Source: JANLYC01 sp963750495 (GTDB lineage: Bacteria; Actinomycetota; Actinomycetes; Propionibacteriales; Nocardioidaceae). Taken from it: a stretch of DNA of 64,000 bases. The stretch is from contig CAVVQV010000004.1 in NCBI GenBank assembly GCA_963750495.1, positions 1,240,001 through 1,304,000 of the forward strand, read 5' to 3'. The position numbers and the translations under genes are program-made. The notes beneath the pieces are model-generated. The model made no database searches. It had not been told where the DNA came from and saw nothing but the letters and a program-made list of their open reading frames with translations. Positions 1-8,008 of this stretch are shown here, piece by piece. Every line of letters begins with the position of its first letter. Position 1 is the first letter of the stretch.

Positions 1-644
1 CACGGTCCGAGCACCAGCCCCAGGCCGAGCACGGCCAGGCCGATGGCCCCCACGATCTGCCCCAGGCCGGCCGAACCCGAAAGCCCCGCCTGGAACACCC
101 CGAAGCCGATGGCCGCGACCAGGAGAACTGCCCCGACCACGACCCGGAACCACGCCTTCCAGCCCCCGGAGGTGCTCAGCCACTCCTCGCGGTCGCTCTC
201 GTCGGCCTGCCGCCAGAGCAGCGCCAGCCCGGCGGCGGCGACGAGGAGCGGCCAGAACAGCCGGGGGCTGATCCAGAGGCCGAGGACCTGCAGCAGCACG
301 ATCCCGCCGAGGGCGATCGCCCCGATGGACAGGGCGAGCCCGAGGTCGCGGCGGCGGATGACCCGTCCCGTCGGACTGTCCCGGAAACCGCGTCGGCTCG
401 CCGCGGTGAGGCCCGGGGCGGTCCGGTCGTCGTCCAGCGTCGGGTCGTTGAGCGGGACGAAGGCCCAGAGGGCGGCGTACAGCAGCACGCCGAAGCCGCT
501 CCACAGCACCATCACGAGGAACGCGACGCGGACGACGCTGGTGGCAACGCCCAGATGGCGGGCCACACCGGACGCGACACCGGCCAGGAACCGGTCCTCG
601 GAGTCGCGAAACACGCGACGGGGTGCCGAGATCGGGTAACTCAT
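1..644 (-). CDS. PspC-domain membrane protein, N-terminal part (likely sensor kinase), partial
   Basis: The frame starts at the ATG at 644 and runs leftward off the window with no stop, so only about 214 N-terminal residues are visible. Residues 8-65 form a PspC domain (motif DRFLAGVASGVARHLGV followed by a hydrophobic segment). Four further hydrophobic segments follow (about 95-140 and 160-205). In actinobacteria this arrangement usually continues into a NarL-type histidine kinase; the kinase part lies outside the window, so that is inference. It is divergent from a second PspC protein starting at 786, with 141 bp between them that must hold both promoters. Confidence 0.8.
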   Translation of the reverse strand, partial: MSYPISAPRRVFRDSEDRFLAGVASGVARHLGVATSVVRVAFLVMVLWSGFGVLLYAALWAFVPLNDPTLDDDRTAPGLTAASRRGFRDSPTGRVIRRRDLGLALSIGAIALGGIVLLQVLGLWISPRLFWPLLVAAAGLALLWRQADESDREEWLSTSGGWKAWFRVVVGAVLLVAAIGFGVFQAGLSGSAGLGQIVGAIGLAVLGLGLVLGP

Positions 645-785
645 GGTTCCATGATCGTCGCATGGTGGTCACGAGACCATGGGCGTGTGCCCTGACTCGC
701 CCCTGACACGGGATCAGGGTGCGCACATCAACATCGGGGGCGTCCCCGATGTGCGAGGCAGCCGACATCGACGACAGTTGCTCAC

Positions 786-2168
786 ATGACCAACGCATCT
801 CCGTCCCAGGACTCCGGACCTCGGGTCACCCGTGAGCAAGTCCACGACCTCTCCCGCCTGCGTCGCAGCAGCCATCCACGCATGTTGGCCGGGGTGGCCG
901 AAGGGTTGAGCCGTCACCTCGACATCGATCCGTTGCTCATCCGCATCATCTTCGGGGCGCTCACGATCTTCGGCGGCGCGGGGATCGTGCTGTATCTCAT
1001 TGCGTGGCTGACGATCCCGTCCGACAACGCCTACGACTCCCCCGCATCGGGCGCGCTGCGCCAGGATCCCGAACGCGTGATTGTGGCCGGTCTGGCACTG
1101 GCCGCCATCGCTGGTGCAGTCACGCTGTTGGGCGCGATCGGGTTCGCCACGCCCCGGCCCTGGGCCGTCATCACGGTCAGTCTGCTGGCGCTGGTGCTGT
1201 TCGCACTGTTCAGCCGACGAGGCGGCCGGCCGACTCCGGCGGCGTCACAGCCGACGCCGTATACCGGCGCCGGGCCCCAGGGCACCGCTCACGACGCAGT
1301 CGCCACCACAGACCCGACAGCGAGCCCTGCGTCACCAGTCGTCACGCCCGACGAACGAGCTGCCGAGGTGTCCGCGTGGTGGCAGCGTGCTCCCGACCGT
1401 GCTCCTCCGGCACCGCCGGGCGGCCTTTACCCGCCCTCCCCACAACCCCCACCGCTGGGCCGTGAACCGCGACCCCGATCGCGGCTCACGCCGATCGCCC
1501 TGGCCGTCATGGTCCTCACGCTCGGCGGCATCTGGCTCGTCGACGTGTCCGGAGCGGACGTCCACCCGTCTGTCTACCCCGGAACCGTGTTGGCGATCAC
1601 GGCAGCGGCTCTGCTCCTGGGCTCGTGGTTCGGCCGGGCCAAGCTGCTGATCCCGCTCGGGCTGCTCAGCGCGCTCGTGACGGCGGGCTTCGTCGTGATC
1701 GGCCCCGGCCCGTACGGCGAACGGGTCTACACGCCGACATCGGCAGCAGCGGTCCAGGGTCGGTACGAGCACGGTGCAGGACGGCTGGTGCTCAACCTCG
1801 ACGAGGTGAGCGACATCAACAACCTCGACGGCCGCACCATCGTCGTGGACAGCCACGTCGGACAGGTGCAGGTCATCGTGCCGACCAGCGTCGACGCCGA
1901 GATCCACGCACACGTGCGGGGTGGCGACATCGCCGGCGCCGCCGTCACCGAGGACGTCGGCAACGGCGGGCAGGACGCGGTGATCTCGGCCCGCAACGAC
2001 GGACGCCCCCGCGTCGTGATCGACGTCGACCTCACCTTCGGTGAGATCGAGCTCTTCCGCTTCGATTGCCCCGACCTGGCCATCGCCCGGCGGGGCGACA
2101 CGAGCGCACAGGACCTCAGCACCCAGCTCTGGACAGGAGGCAGCCATGCTCCCGCGGCATGCAACTGA
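786..2168 (+). CDS. PspC-domain membrane protein with LiaF-like C-terminus
   Basis: 460 residues. Residues 27-85 are a PspC domain (RMLAGVAEGLSRHLDIDP, then a membrane segment). Further membrane segments lie near 96-130 and in three closely spaced hydrophobic stretches at about 235-310. A Pro-rich cytoplasmic linker (about 140-230) separates the two clusters. The last 120 residues are soluble and beta-rich (GRTIVVDSHVGQVQVIVP), resembling the C-terminal domain of LiaF/DUF2154 envelope-stress proteins. A role in envelope-stress signalling with the divergent PspC sensor is inferred from family and layout. The downstream small membrane protein overlaps its 3' end, so the two are probably co-translated. 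Confidence 0.8.
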   Translation: MTNASPSQDSGPRVTREQVHDLSRLRRSSHPRMLAGVAEGLSRHLDIDPLLIRIIFGALTIFGGAGIVLYLIAWLTIPSDNAYDSPASGALRQDPERVIVAGLALAAIAGAVTLLGAIGFATPRPWAVITVSLLALVLFALFSRRGGRPTPAASQPTPYTGAGPQGTAHDAVATTDPTASPASPVVTPDERAAEVSAWWQRAPDRAPPAPPGGLYPPSPQPPPLGREPRPRSRLTPIALAVMVLTLGGIWLVDVSGADVHPSVYPGTVLAITAAALLLGSWFGRAKLLIPLGLLSALVTAGFVVIGPGPYGERVYTPTSAAAVQGRYEHGAGRLVLNLDEVSDINNLDGRTIVVDSHVGQVQVIVPTSVDAEIHAHVRGGDIAGAAVTEDVGNGGQDAVISARNDGRPRVVIDVDLTFGEIELFRFDCPDLAIARRGDTSAQDLSTQLWTGGSHAPAACN

Positions 2169-2409
2169 CGTCGTCTCGTTGGTGGCGGGCACCATCTTCA
2201 CCGGCCTCACGGTCGTGTGGATCCTCACGCTCAACGAGACCATCGACGCCGACCAGGCCTGGATCGGTGGCCCGATCATCATGATCACCGCCGGCGTCGT
2301 CGGCCTCGCGGCCGCCCTACGCCCACGCCGACCGGACACCCAGGACTGGCCACCTCCACGAGAGCCGGAGGCGACAACTCCGGATCAGGCTGCCGGTCTG
2401 CCTGACTGA
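2146..2409 (+). CDS. small membrane protein, 87 aa
   Basis: I start it at the ATG at 2146 because GGAGG lies just upstream (2136-2140) and the frame overlaps the end of the PspC gene by 23 bp. Two hydrophobic segments (about 8-26 and 38-58) are separated by a short acidic loop, followed by a Pro/Arg-rich hydrophilic tail. I do not recognise a named family. Small two-TM proteins beside PspC/LiaF-like genes are common in actinobacteria, so an accessory role in the same envelope system is plausible but unproven. Its 3' end overlaps the convergent phosphodiesterase gene by 25 bp. Confidence 0.7.
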   Translation: MLPRHATDVVSLVAGTIFTGLTVVWILTLNETIDADQAWIGGPIIMITAGVVGLAAALRPRRPDTQDWPPPREPEATTPDQAAGLPD

Positions 2410-3563
2410 CGGTCCAGCCAGCGGTCCCGCGCGAAGACCCCGGTGTCGGCGAAGTCGGTGAAGAACCCGTCGATCCCTGCGTCGAGGAACCGTTGATCCT
2501 CGCCCGCAGCATCTCCCTTGCGGTTCGGGTCGGTGCCGATCCGGTAGTCCGCAGGCAGGAACTGGTTCTCGTCCCGCATCGTGAAGATGTGGACGAGCAA
2601 CCCGTTCCCGTGCGCGTTGCGGACGAGGTCGGTGGGCTGGGTGAGATAGCCGTCCGCGTCCCGGGGGATCACCATGTCCTTGTTCGGGCCGATCCCATCG
2701 GCGTACGTCGCGATCTCCCTCAGCCCGGCTCTCGTCGCGAGATCCTGATAGGTCCGCGGGTCGCCGGTGGACGCCAGGTCGTACGGCGCACCGGTCGAGT
2801 TCAACAGCTGGATGAGGGGGAGGTTCGTCATCGTGTTGAGCTCACGCAGGTTGGTGGTCTCGAACGACTGGAGGAACACCTTCGCGTGTCGACCGGTCAG
2901 ATGGTGACGCTTGAGCGCGGCGAGCATCGGCTCCTCGAGGGAGAGCCCGATCGAGTCGAAGTAGGTCGGGTGCTTCGTCTCGGGGTAGACACCGATGGTC
3001 CGGTGGTACTTCTTGCTGAGCCGTTGCACGAGGTTGAGGTACTGGTTGAAGGTCGGGACCCGGTACACACCGTTGTAGCGCGTGTTGTCGGGCCGTACGT
3101 CGGGCAGCCGCTCCGTGGCGCGCAGGGTCTCCAGCTCAGCCAACGTGAAGTCCTCGGTGAACCAGCCGGTGATCTGCTGGCCGTCGACGGTCTTGGTGGT
3201 CTTGCGGTCGGCGAACTCCGGATGGTCTGCCACATCGGTCGTACCGGTGATGTCGTTCTCGTGTCGGCAGACGAGCTTGTGGTCCTGGGTCGAGACGATG
3301 TCGCACTCGACGTAGTCGGCGCCTAGCTGGATCGCGAGCTGGTAGGAGCCCACCGTGTGCTCGGGCCGATATCCCGGAGCGCCACGGTGACCGATGACGA
3401 TCGGCTTGGCGACCAGGGAGTGCGGAGTGGCCGCCGCGACCGAAGCCGGCGAGCCGCCGGTGATCGGACGGGCAGCATGGGTGCTGGGTGCGAGGGCGAG
3501 AGCGCTGGTGGTCGCGACGACCGAGACCAGGGCTCCGCGCAGAACGGGTGCGAAAGGGCGCAT
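2385..3563 (-). CDS. secreted glycerophosphodiester phosphodiesterase
   Basis: Hydrolyses glycerophosphodiesters to glycerol 3-phosphate and an alcohol. An N-terminal signal peptide (hydrophobic core at about 8-26, AxA-like cleavage site near residue 30) predicts export. The GDPD signature is intact: HRGAPGYRPEHT from His59, then ECDIVSTQDHKLVCRHE, which carries the metal-binding acidic residues. The domain runs to the C-terminus (FFTDFADTGVFARD). I chose the ATG at 3563 because it opens directly into the signal peptide; an in-frame GTG at 3599 would add 12 residues. It appears to be a single-gene unit. The specific symbol (glpQ or ugpQ) cannot be settled from sequence alone. Confidence 0.88.
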   Translation of the reverse strand: MRPFAPVLRGALVSVVATTSALALAPSTHAARPITGGSPASVAAATPHSLVAKPIVIGHRGAPGYRPEHTVGSYQLAIQLGADYVECDIVSTQDHKLVCRHENDITGTTDVADHPEFADRKTTKTVDGQQITGWFTEDFTLAELETLRATERLPDVRPDNTRYNGVYRVPTFNQYLNLVQRLSKKYHRTIGVYPETKHPTYFDSIGLSLEEPMLAALKRHHLTGRHAKVFLQSFETTNLRELNTMTNLPLIQLLNSTGAPYDLASTGDPRTYQDLATRAGLREIATYADGIGPNKDMVIPRDADGYLTQPTDLVRNAHGNGLLVHIFTMRDENQFLPADYRIGTDPNRKGDAAGEDQRFLDAGIDGFFTDFADTGVFARDRWLDRQSGRPAA

Positions 3564-3732
3564 GCCGGCCACGCTAACCCGGGACGGGTTCAGCCGCACG
3601 ACGCGAAGGCGAACATCGGATGAAACCCGTCACCCGGTGGCATGACATGCTCCGGAGGCGCTGGCGACACGTTGGGCCGCGCACCTAATTGATTGGCGTC
3701 TGCACCTGCCGGATCCCTACCGTTGAGAGGTC

Positions 3733-5433
3733 ATGCGCCAGCTCCCCCTGTCAGATCCCGGCATCCCCGATGTCCGCTCCCCAGGTCGTTACCTGTGGTG
3801 GGTGGCGCGGGGACAGCTGCCGACGGTCCTCGGCGGTATGGCGTTCGGCATCATCTGGATGGTCGCGCAGTCCGTGATGCCCGCCATCATCGGGCGGGCG
3901 ATCGACGAAGGCGTGCGCGCCGACGACACGAGCCGCCTCTGGCTGTGGGCGCTCATCCTGCTCGGTGTCGGCGTGCTCCAGGCGGCGGCGGGTATCTTCC
4001 GGCACCGCTTCGCCGTGGCCAACTGGCTGATCGCCGCCTACCGCACGGTCCAGGTCGTGTCGCGGCACGCGGTGCGACTCGGGGCCACACTGCCCCGGCG
4101 GGTGTCGACCGGTGAGGTGGTCTCGATCGGCTCGTCCGACCTCGCGCACGTCGGCAACTCCATCGAGGTGATGGGCCGCGCCGCTGGGGCTGTCGTCTCG
4201 TTCTTCGTGGTCGCCGCGATCTTGCTGAACGCGTCTGTGACCCTCGGCCTGATCGTGCTGATCGGCGTACCCGCGCTGTTGCTGATCCTCGGCCCCCTGC
4301 TCAAACCGCTGCAGCGTCGCAGCATGGCTCAGCGCGAGATGATGGGCGAGCTCAACACCCTCGCCTCCGACATCGTCGGCGGACTTCGCGTGCTGCGCGG
4401 CATCGGTGGCGAGGAGGTCTTCCACCGGCGCTACACCGAGGAGTCCCAGCGGGTGCGTCAGGCCGGAGTCCAGGTCGCACGCCTCCAGTCGGTCATCGAC
4501 GCCCTCCAGGTCTTCCTGCCGGGCGTGTTCGTCGTGGTCGTCGTGTGGATTGGTGCCCGCTTCGCCGTCGAGGGGCAGATCACCCCGGGCGAGCTCGTGG
4601 CGTTCTACGGCTACTCGGCGTTCCTCATGATCCCGCTCCGCACCGGTACCGAGGTCGTCAACCAGGTGATCCGGGGACTGGTGGCCGGCCGACGGATCTG
4701 CCGAGTTCTCTCGATCGAACCGGAGGCGCAGGACATCGCGTCGCCACGCTCAGCGTCGACCGACGGTGAGCTCGTCGACGTCCGGTCCGGTCTGCGTGTC
4801 CAGCCCGGACGGCTGACGGCCGTCGTGTCCGAGGTGCCGCAGGACGCGGCCGCTCTTGCCGACCGGCTCGGCCGGTTCGCCGACGGTCCGGTCTTCCTCG
4901 ACGGCGTCTCCTTGTCGGAGCTCGATCGCGGCTTCGTCCGTGAGTCGATCATGGTCAGTGACAGCGGGGCGACCCTGTTCAGCGGTCGCCTGCGCGACGA
5001 GCTCGACGTACGGGGGACGGCCACGGACGCCCAGATCCTCTCGGCGATCGCCACCGCGTCCGCGCATGACGTGCTCGAGACTCTCGACGGCGGGCTCGAC
5101 GCGCAGGTCGAGGAACGTGGCCGCTCGTTCTCCGGGGGGCAACGCCAGCGACTGGTGCTGACGCGAGCCCTCGTGGCCGATCCCGAGATCCTGGTCCTCG
5201 TCGAGCCGACGTCGGCTGTCGACGCCCACACCGAGGCACGGATCGCGGCCCGGCTGCACCGGCACCGCAGCGGCCGGACCACCGTCGTGACGACGGCCAG
5301 TCCGCTGATGCTCGACTACGCCGACGAGGTCGCTTTCATGGAGGGCGGCCACGTCGTGGCGGTCGGGCGGCACCGAGACCTGATGGATGACCCGCGCTAC
5401 CGGCGCGTCGTGGCGAGAGGAGAGGACTCATGA
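3733..5433 (+). CDS. ABC exporter subunit with degenerate nucleotide-binding domain
   Basis: 566 residues: six membrane segments in about residues 25-320 (ABC type-I exporter fold), then an NBD-like domain at about 345-560. GAGAGG lies before the ATG. The NBD keeps the signature SFSGGQRQR, but where Walker A should be there is EVPQDAAALADRL with no GxxGxGKS. The Q-loop Gln is lost. Walker B reads ILVLVEPTS, so the aspartate is replaced by Val, and the H-loop His is Thr. It should therefore not bind ATP by itself. It overlaps the next gene by ATGA, and the two surely form a heterodimer in which this subunit gives its intact signature to the partner's ATP site. Substrate unknown. Confidence 0.9.
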   Translation: MRQLPLSDPGIPDVRSPGRYLWWVARGQLPTVLGGMAFGIIWMVAQSVMPAIIGRAIDEGVRADDTSRLWLWALILLGVGVLQAAAGIFRHRFAVANWLIAAYRTVQVVSRHAVRLGATLPRRVSTGEVVSIGSSDLAHVGNSIEVMGRAAGAVVSFFVVAAILLNASVTLGLIVLIGVPALLLILGPLLKPLQRRSMAQREMMGELNTLASDIVGGLRVLRGIGGEEVFHRRYTEESQRVRQAGVQVARLQSVIDALQVFLPGVFVVVVVWIGARFAVEGQITPGELVAFYGYSAFLMIPLRTGTEVVNQVIRGLVAGRRICRVLSIEPEAQDIASPRSASTDGELVDVRSGLRVQPGRLTAVVSEVPQDAAALADRLGRFADGPVFLDGVSLSELDRGFVRESIMVSDSGATLFSGRLRDELDVRGTATDAQILSAIATASAHDVLETLDGGLDAQVEERGRSFSGGQRQRLVLTRALVADPEILVLVEPTSAVDAHTEARIAARLHRHRSGRTTVVTTASPLMLDYADEVAFMEGGHVVAVGRHRDLMDDPRYRRVVARGEDS

Positions 5434-7328
5434 AGCAGCTGCTTCCGGTCGCCGACGGTCCTGCCGTTCGCCGGTACGCCGTGCGGATGGCTCGTCAGCA
5501 TCCGCGCCGGCTGTGGGGGGCGGTCTCGCTGCACGTGCTGGCCGCCGTCGCCGGCTTGGCCGCGCCACGCCTGATCGGCAACCTGGTGCAGGCGGTGTCG
5601 TCCGGGACGACCGTGTCCACGGTCGACAAGACCGTCCTGACGATCGCCGGGTTCCTGCTCGTCCAGACGGTCCTCACCCGGTACGCGCGGTACTTCTCGT
5701 TCGCACTCGGCGAGCAGGTGTTGGCCGAGCTGCGCGAGGACTTCGTCAAACAGTCCCTGGCGCTGCCGGTGGGTACGGTCGAGCGAGCGGGCACCGGTGA
5801 CCTGCTGACGCGGACCTCGCGCGACGTCGAAGCACTCGGTTGGTCCGTGCGGTTCGCGGTTCCCGAGATCATCATCGCCTTCGTCACCACGGTGTTCTCG
5901 ATCGGCGCGTGCATTCTGGTCGGGACCTGGGTGCTCGTCCCGCTGGTGCTCGGTGTGCCGCTGCTGTTCGCTGCCAGCCGCTGGTACCTGCGCCGGGCCA
6001 AGGCGGGGTACCTGCGTGAGGCTGCGTCATACGCCGCGATCAACGCCAGTGTCGCCGAGACGACCGAGGGTGCACGCACGGTCGAGGCGCTGCGCCTGGA
6101 GAAGCGGCGGCTGGACTGCATCGACGCCGACATCGCCGAGTCGTACGCCGCCGAGCGCTACACGCTGTTCCTGCGCACGGTGTGGTTCCCCTCGGCGGAG
6201 CTCGGCTACTTGATTCCGACGGTCGTCACGCTGCTCGTCGGTGGCTACCTGCATACGCAAGGGCAGGTCAACCTGGGCGACGTCACGGCGGCCACCTTGT
6301 ACGTGCAGGCGTTGATCGACCCAGTCGACCGGCTGTTGTCGTGGCTCGACGAGCTCCAGGTGGGCGCGTCGTCCCTGGCGCGGCTGCTCGGCGTTGCCGA
6401 CGTGCCCGACGACCGTGCCGTCTCCGGACGGCGTCCCGCGCATCAGGACATCGCCGCCACGGACGTGCGGTTTGCGTACGTCGAGGACCGAGATGTGCTG
6501 CACGGGGTCGACCTCAACGTGGCCCGTGGCGAGCGGATCGCCATGGTGGGGCCGTCCGGTGCGGGCAAGTCGACGCTCGGCCGTCTGCTGGCCGGCATCC
6601 ACCCACCTCGCACCGGATCGGTGACGATCGGCGACGTGGGCATGACGGAGCTGCCGCTGGACGAGCTGCGTGGTGAGGTTGCGCTGGTGACGCAGGAGCA
6701 TCACGTGTTCGTCGGGACACTGCGCGACAACCTGGCCCTGGCCCTCGACGATGTCGACCCGGCCGGTGAGGAACGGATCATCGCCGCGCTCACCGCCGTC
6801 GACGCGCTCGACTGGGCCATGGCGCTGCCTGCCGGTCTGGACACCCGCGTCGGGTCCGGGGGTGTGTCGTTGTCTCCGTCGCAGGCGCAGCAGCTGGCGT
6901 TGGCCAGGCTGGTGCTGGCCGACCCGCACACGCTGGTGCTCGACGAGGCGACGTCGCTGATCGATCCGCGCGCGGCGCGTCACCTCGAGCGTTCGCTGGC
7001 GGCGGTCCTCCAGGGTCGGACCGTGATCGCGATCGCGCACCGGTTGTTCACGGCGCACGACGCCGATCGCGTTGCGGTGGTCGAGGACGGCCGCATCTCC
7101 GAGATCGGGACCCACGACGAGCTGATCGTCGCCGACGGGTCGTACGCCTCCCTGTGGCAGTCCTGGCACGGCGACCCCGAGAGAGACCCCGACCCCGACT
7201 CCGACCCCAACACCGACCCCAACCCGACCCCAACCCCAACCGCAACCCCAACCCCGACCTCCCCGAGGCAGCCACTCTCTGACCCTGCGCGTTTGCCTAG
7301 TTCACAAGCCAGGTGGCTTGTGAACTAG
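5430..7328 (+). CDS. ABC exporter subunit with active Walker A/B
   Basis: 632 residues: an exporter-type membrane domain (about 20-310) and an NBD (about 335-570). Walker A is GPSGAGKST, Q-loop VTQEH, Walker B TLVLDEATS, H-loop IAHRL. The signature is degraded to LSPSQ. With the upstream half, which keeps SGGQ but lost Walker A, exactly one consensus ATP site can form, as in asymmetric heterodimeric exporters. After the NBD comes a low-complexity Asp-Pro/Thr-Pro tail (about 583-615), and the last 12 residues plus the TAG stop are encoded by a dispersed palindromic repeat (7289-7336). The tail probably replaced the original C-terminus. Confidence 0.9.
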   Translation: MKQLLPVADGPAVRRYAVRMARQHPRRLWGAVSLHVLAAVAGLAAPRLIGNLVQAVSSGTTVSTVDKTVLTIAGFLLVQTVLTRYARYFSFALGEQVLAELREDFVKQSLALPVGTVERAGTGDLLTRTSRDVEALGWSVRFAVPEIIIAFVTTVFSIGACILVGTWVLVPLVLGVPLLFAASRWYLRRAKAGYLREAASYAAINASVAETTEGARTVEALRLEKRRLDCIDADIAESYAAERYTLFLRTVWFPSAELGYLIPTVVTLLVGGYLHTQGQVNLGDVTAATLYVQALIDPVDRLLSWLDELQVGASSLARLLGVADVPDDRAVSGRRPAHQDIAATDVRFAYVEDRDVLHGVDLNVARGERIAMVGPSGAGKSTLGRLLAGIHPPRTGSVTIGDVGMTELPLDELRGEVALVTQEHHVFVGTLRDNLALALDDVDPAGEERIIAALTAVDALDWAMALPAGLDTRVGSGGVSLSPSQAQQLALARLVLADPHTLVLDEATSLIDPRAARHLERSLAAVLQGRTVIAIAHRLFTAHDADRVAVVEDGRISEIGTHDELIVADGSYASLWQSWHGDPERDPDPDSDPNTDPNPTPTPTATPTPTSPRQPLSDPARLPSSQARWLVN

Positions 7329-7336
7329 GCAAACGC
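7289..7336. repeat. dispersed palindrome, copy 1
   Basis: Perfect 23-bp arms (7289-7311 and 7314-7336) around a 2-bp centre GG. The arm core is TTTGCCTAGTTCACAAGCCA. It lies across the 3' end of the ABC transporter gene and supplies its stop codon. The RNA from either strand would fold into a long hairpin, so it could act as a terminator or an RNA-stability element. The same sequence recurs at five other places in the window. Confidence 0.95.
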
Positions 7337-7454
7337 TCCTTGGGAACAGGGGGCTTGCCTCAGTAACCTCCGTGGCTGGACGTGCCGAGCCCCGGGAGGT
7401 GCGGTTGAATCTCCCGGTCGGCCCGTACCTGGCGGGTCACCGGAGAAGGGAGCC

Positions 7455-7919
7455 ATGATGGGTGACGCCATGGAGGTGGCGAAGGTTCGGGAGACGCTCG
7501 GCCACGCCATCGACCTGCAGGCTGAGTCCGTGCTCACCATGTCGCTGTTGGCAGGCTGCCTTCGCGGGGTCGAGTCGGTGGCGATCAAGCAAAGTCTCCG
7601 CGAATTCGTGCTCGCGGAGCTCGAGGACACCTACCAGCTCATTGAGAAGCTCTCGGCGCTCGGGGGGAAGCCGTCGATGCAGGTGTCCGACATCAGCACC
7701 GATGGTGACACGCAGCGCACATTGAAGGCGCTGCTACGCCATGAAGCCGAGGCCGTCGCAGCGCTCCACGCCGTCATACCGCACTCCGGCCAGCAACCCC
7801 GCAGCGAGGCCTTGGAGCATCTGCTCGAGCACTGCATCATGCGCAAGCAACAGCAGATCGACTTCCTCTGGCACGCCACGGACCTGAAGCGGCCGATCGT
7901 GGTCGATCCCCACGGCTGA
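7455..7919 (+). CDS. ferritin-like four-helix protein
   Basis: 154 residues, all alpha-helical in character, with GAAGGGAG upstream of the double ATG (7455 or 7458). The layout resembles ferritin-like/bacterioferritin folds: a helix with FVLAELEDTYQLIEKLSALGG, which matches the E..xH..LAERI..LGG pattern of bacterioferritins, and a later helix pair with EAEAVAALH and LEHLLEHCIMRKQQQIDFL. The usual metal-ligand His of helix 2 appears replaced (Asp/Thr there), so ferroxidase activity is doubtful. The length matches the family. It stands alone, with a palindromic repeat just after its stop. The function (iron, redox stress or structural) is not known. Confidence 0.6.
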   Translation: MMGDAMEVAKVRETLGHAIDLQAESVLTMSLLAGCLRGVESVAIKQSLREFVLAELEDTYQLIEKLSALGGKPSMQVSDISTDGDTQRTLKALLRHEAEAVAALHAVIPHSGQQPRSEALEHLLEHCIMRKQQQIDFLWHATDLKRPIVVDPHG

Positions 7920-7958
7920 CCGAGGTCCCTGAGGCAAGTACCTAGAGACCGAGGCGAA

Positions 7959-8000
7959 TTTGCCTAGTGCACAGGCCGGCTGGCTTGTGCACTAGGCAAA
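7959..8000. repeat. dispersed palindrome, copy 2 (variant)
   Basis: Arms 7959-7977 and 7982-8000 with a 4-bp centre. Relative to the other copies the core reads AGTGCACA instead of AGTTCACA, and the opposite arm carries the matching change, so pairing is kept apart from one wobble. It lies between two convergent genes (stops at 7919 and 8009), a position suited to a bidirectional terminator. Confidence 0.9.
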
Positions 8001-8008
8001 CGCGGAGG

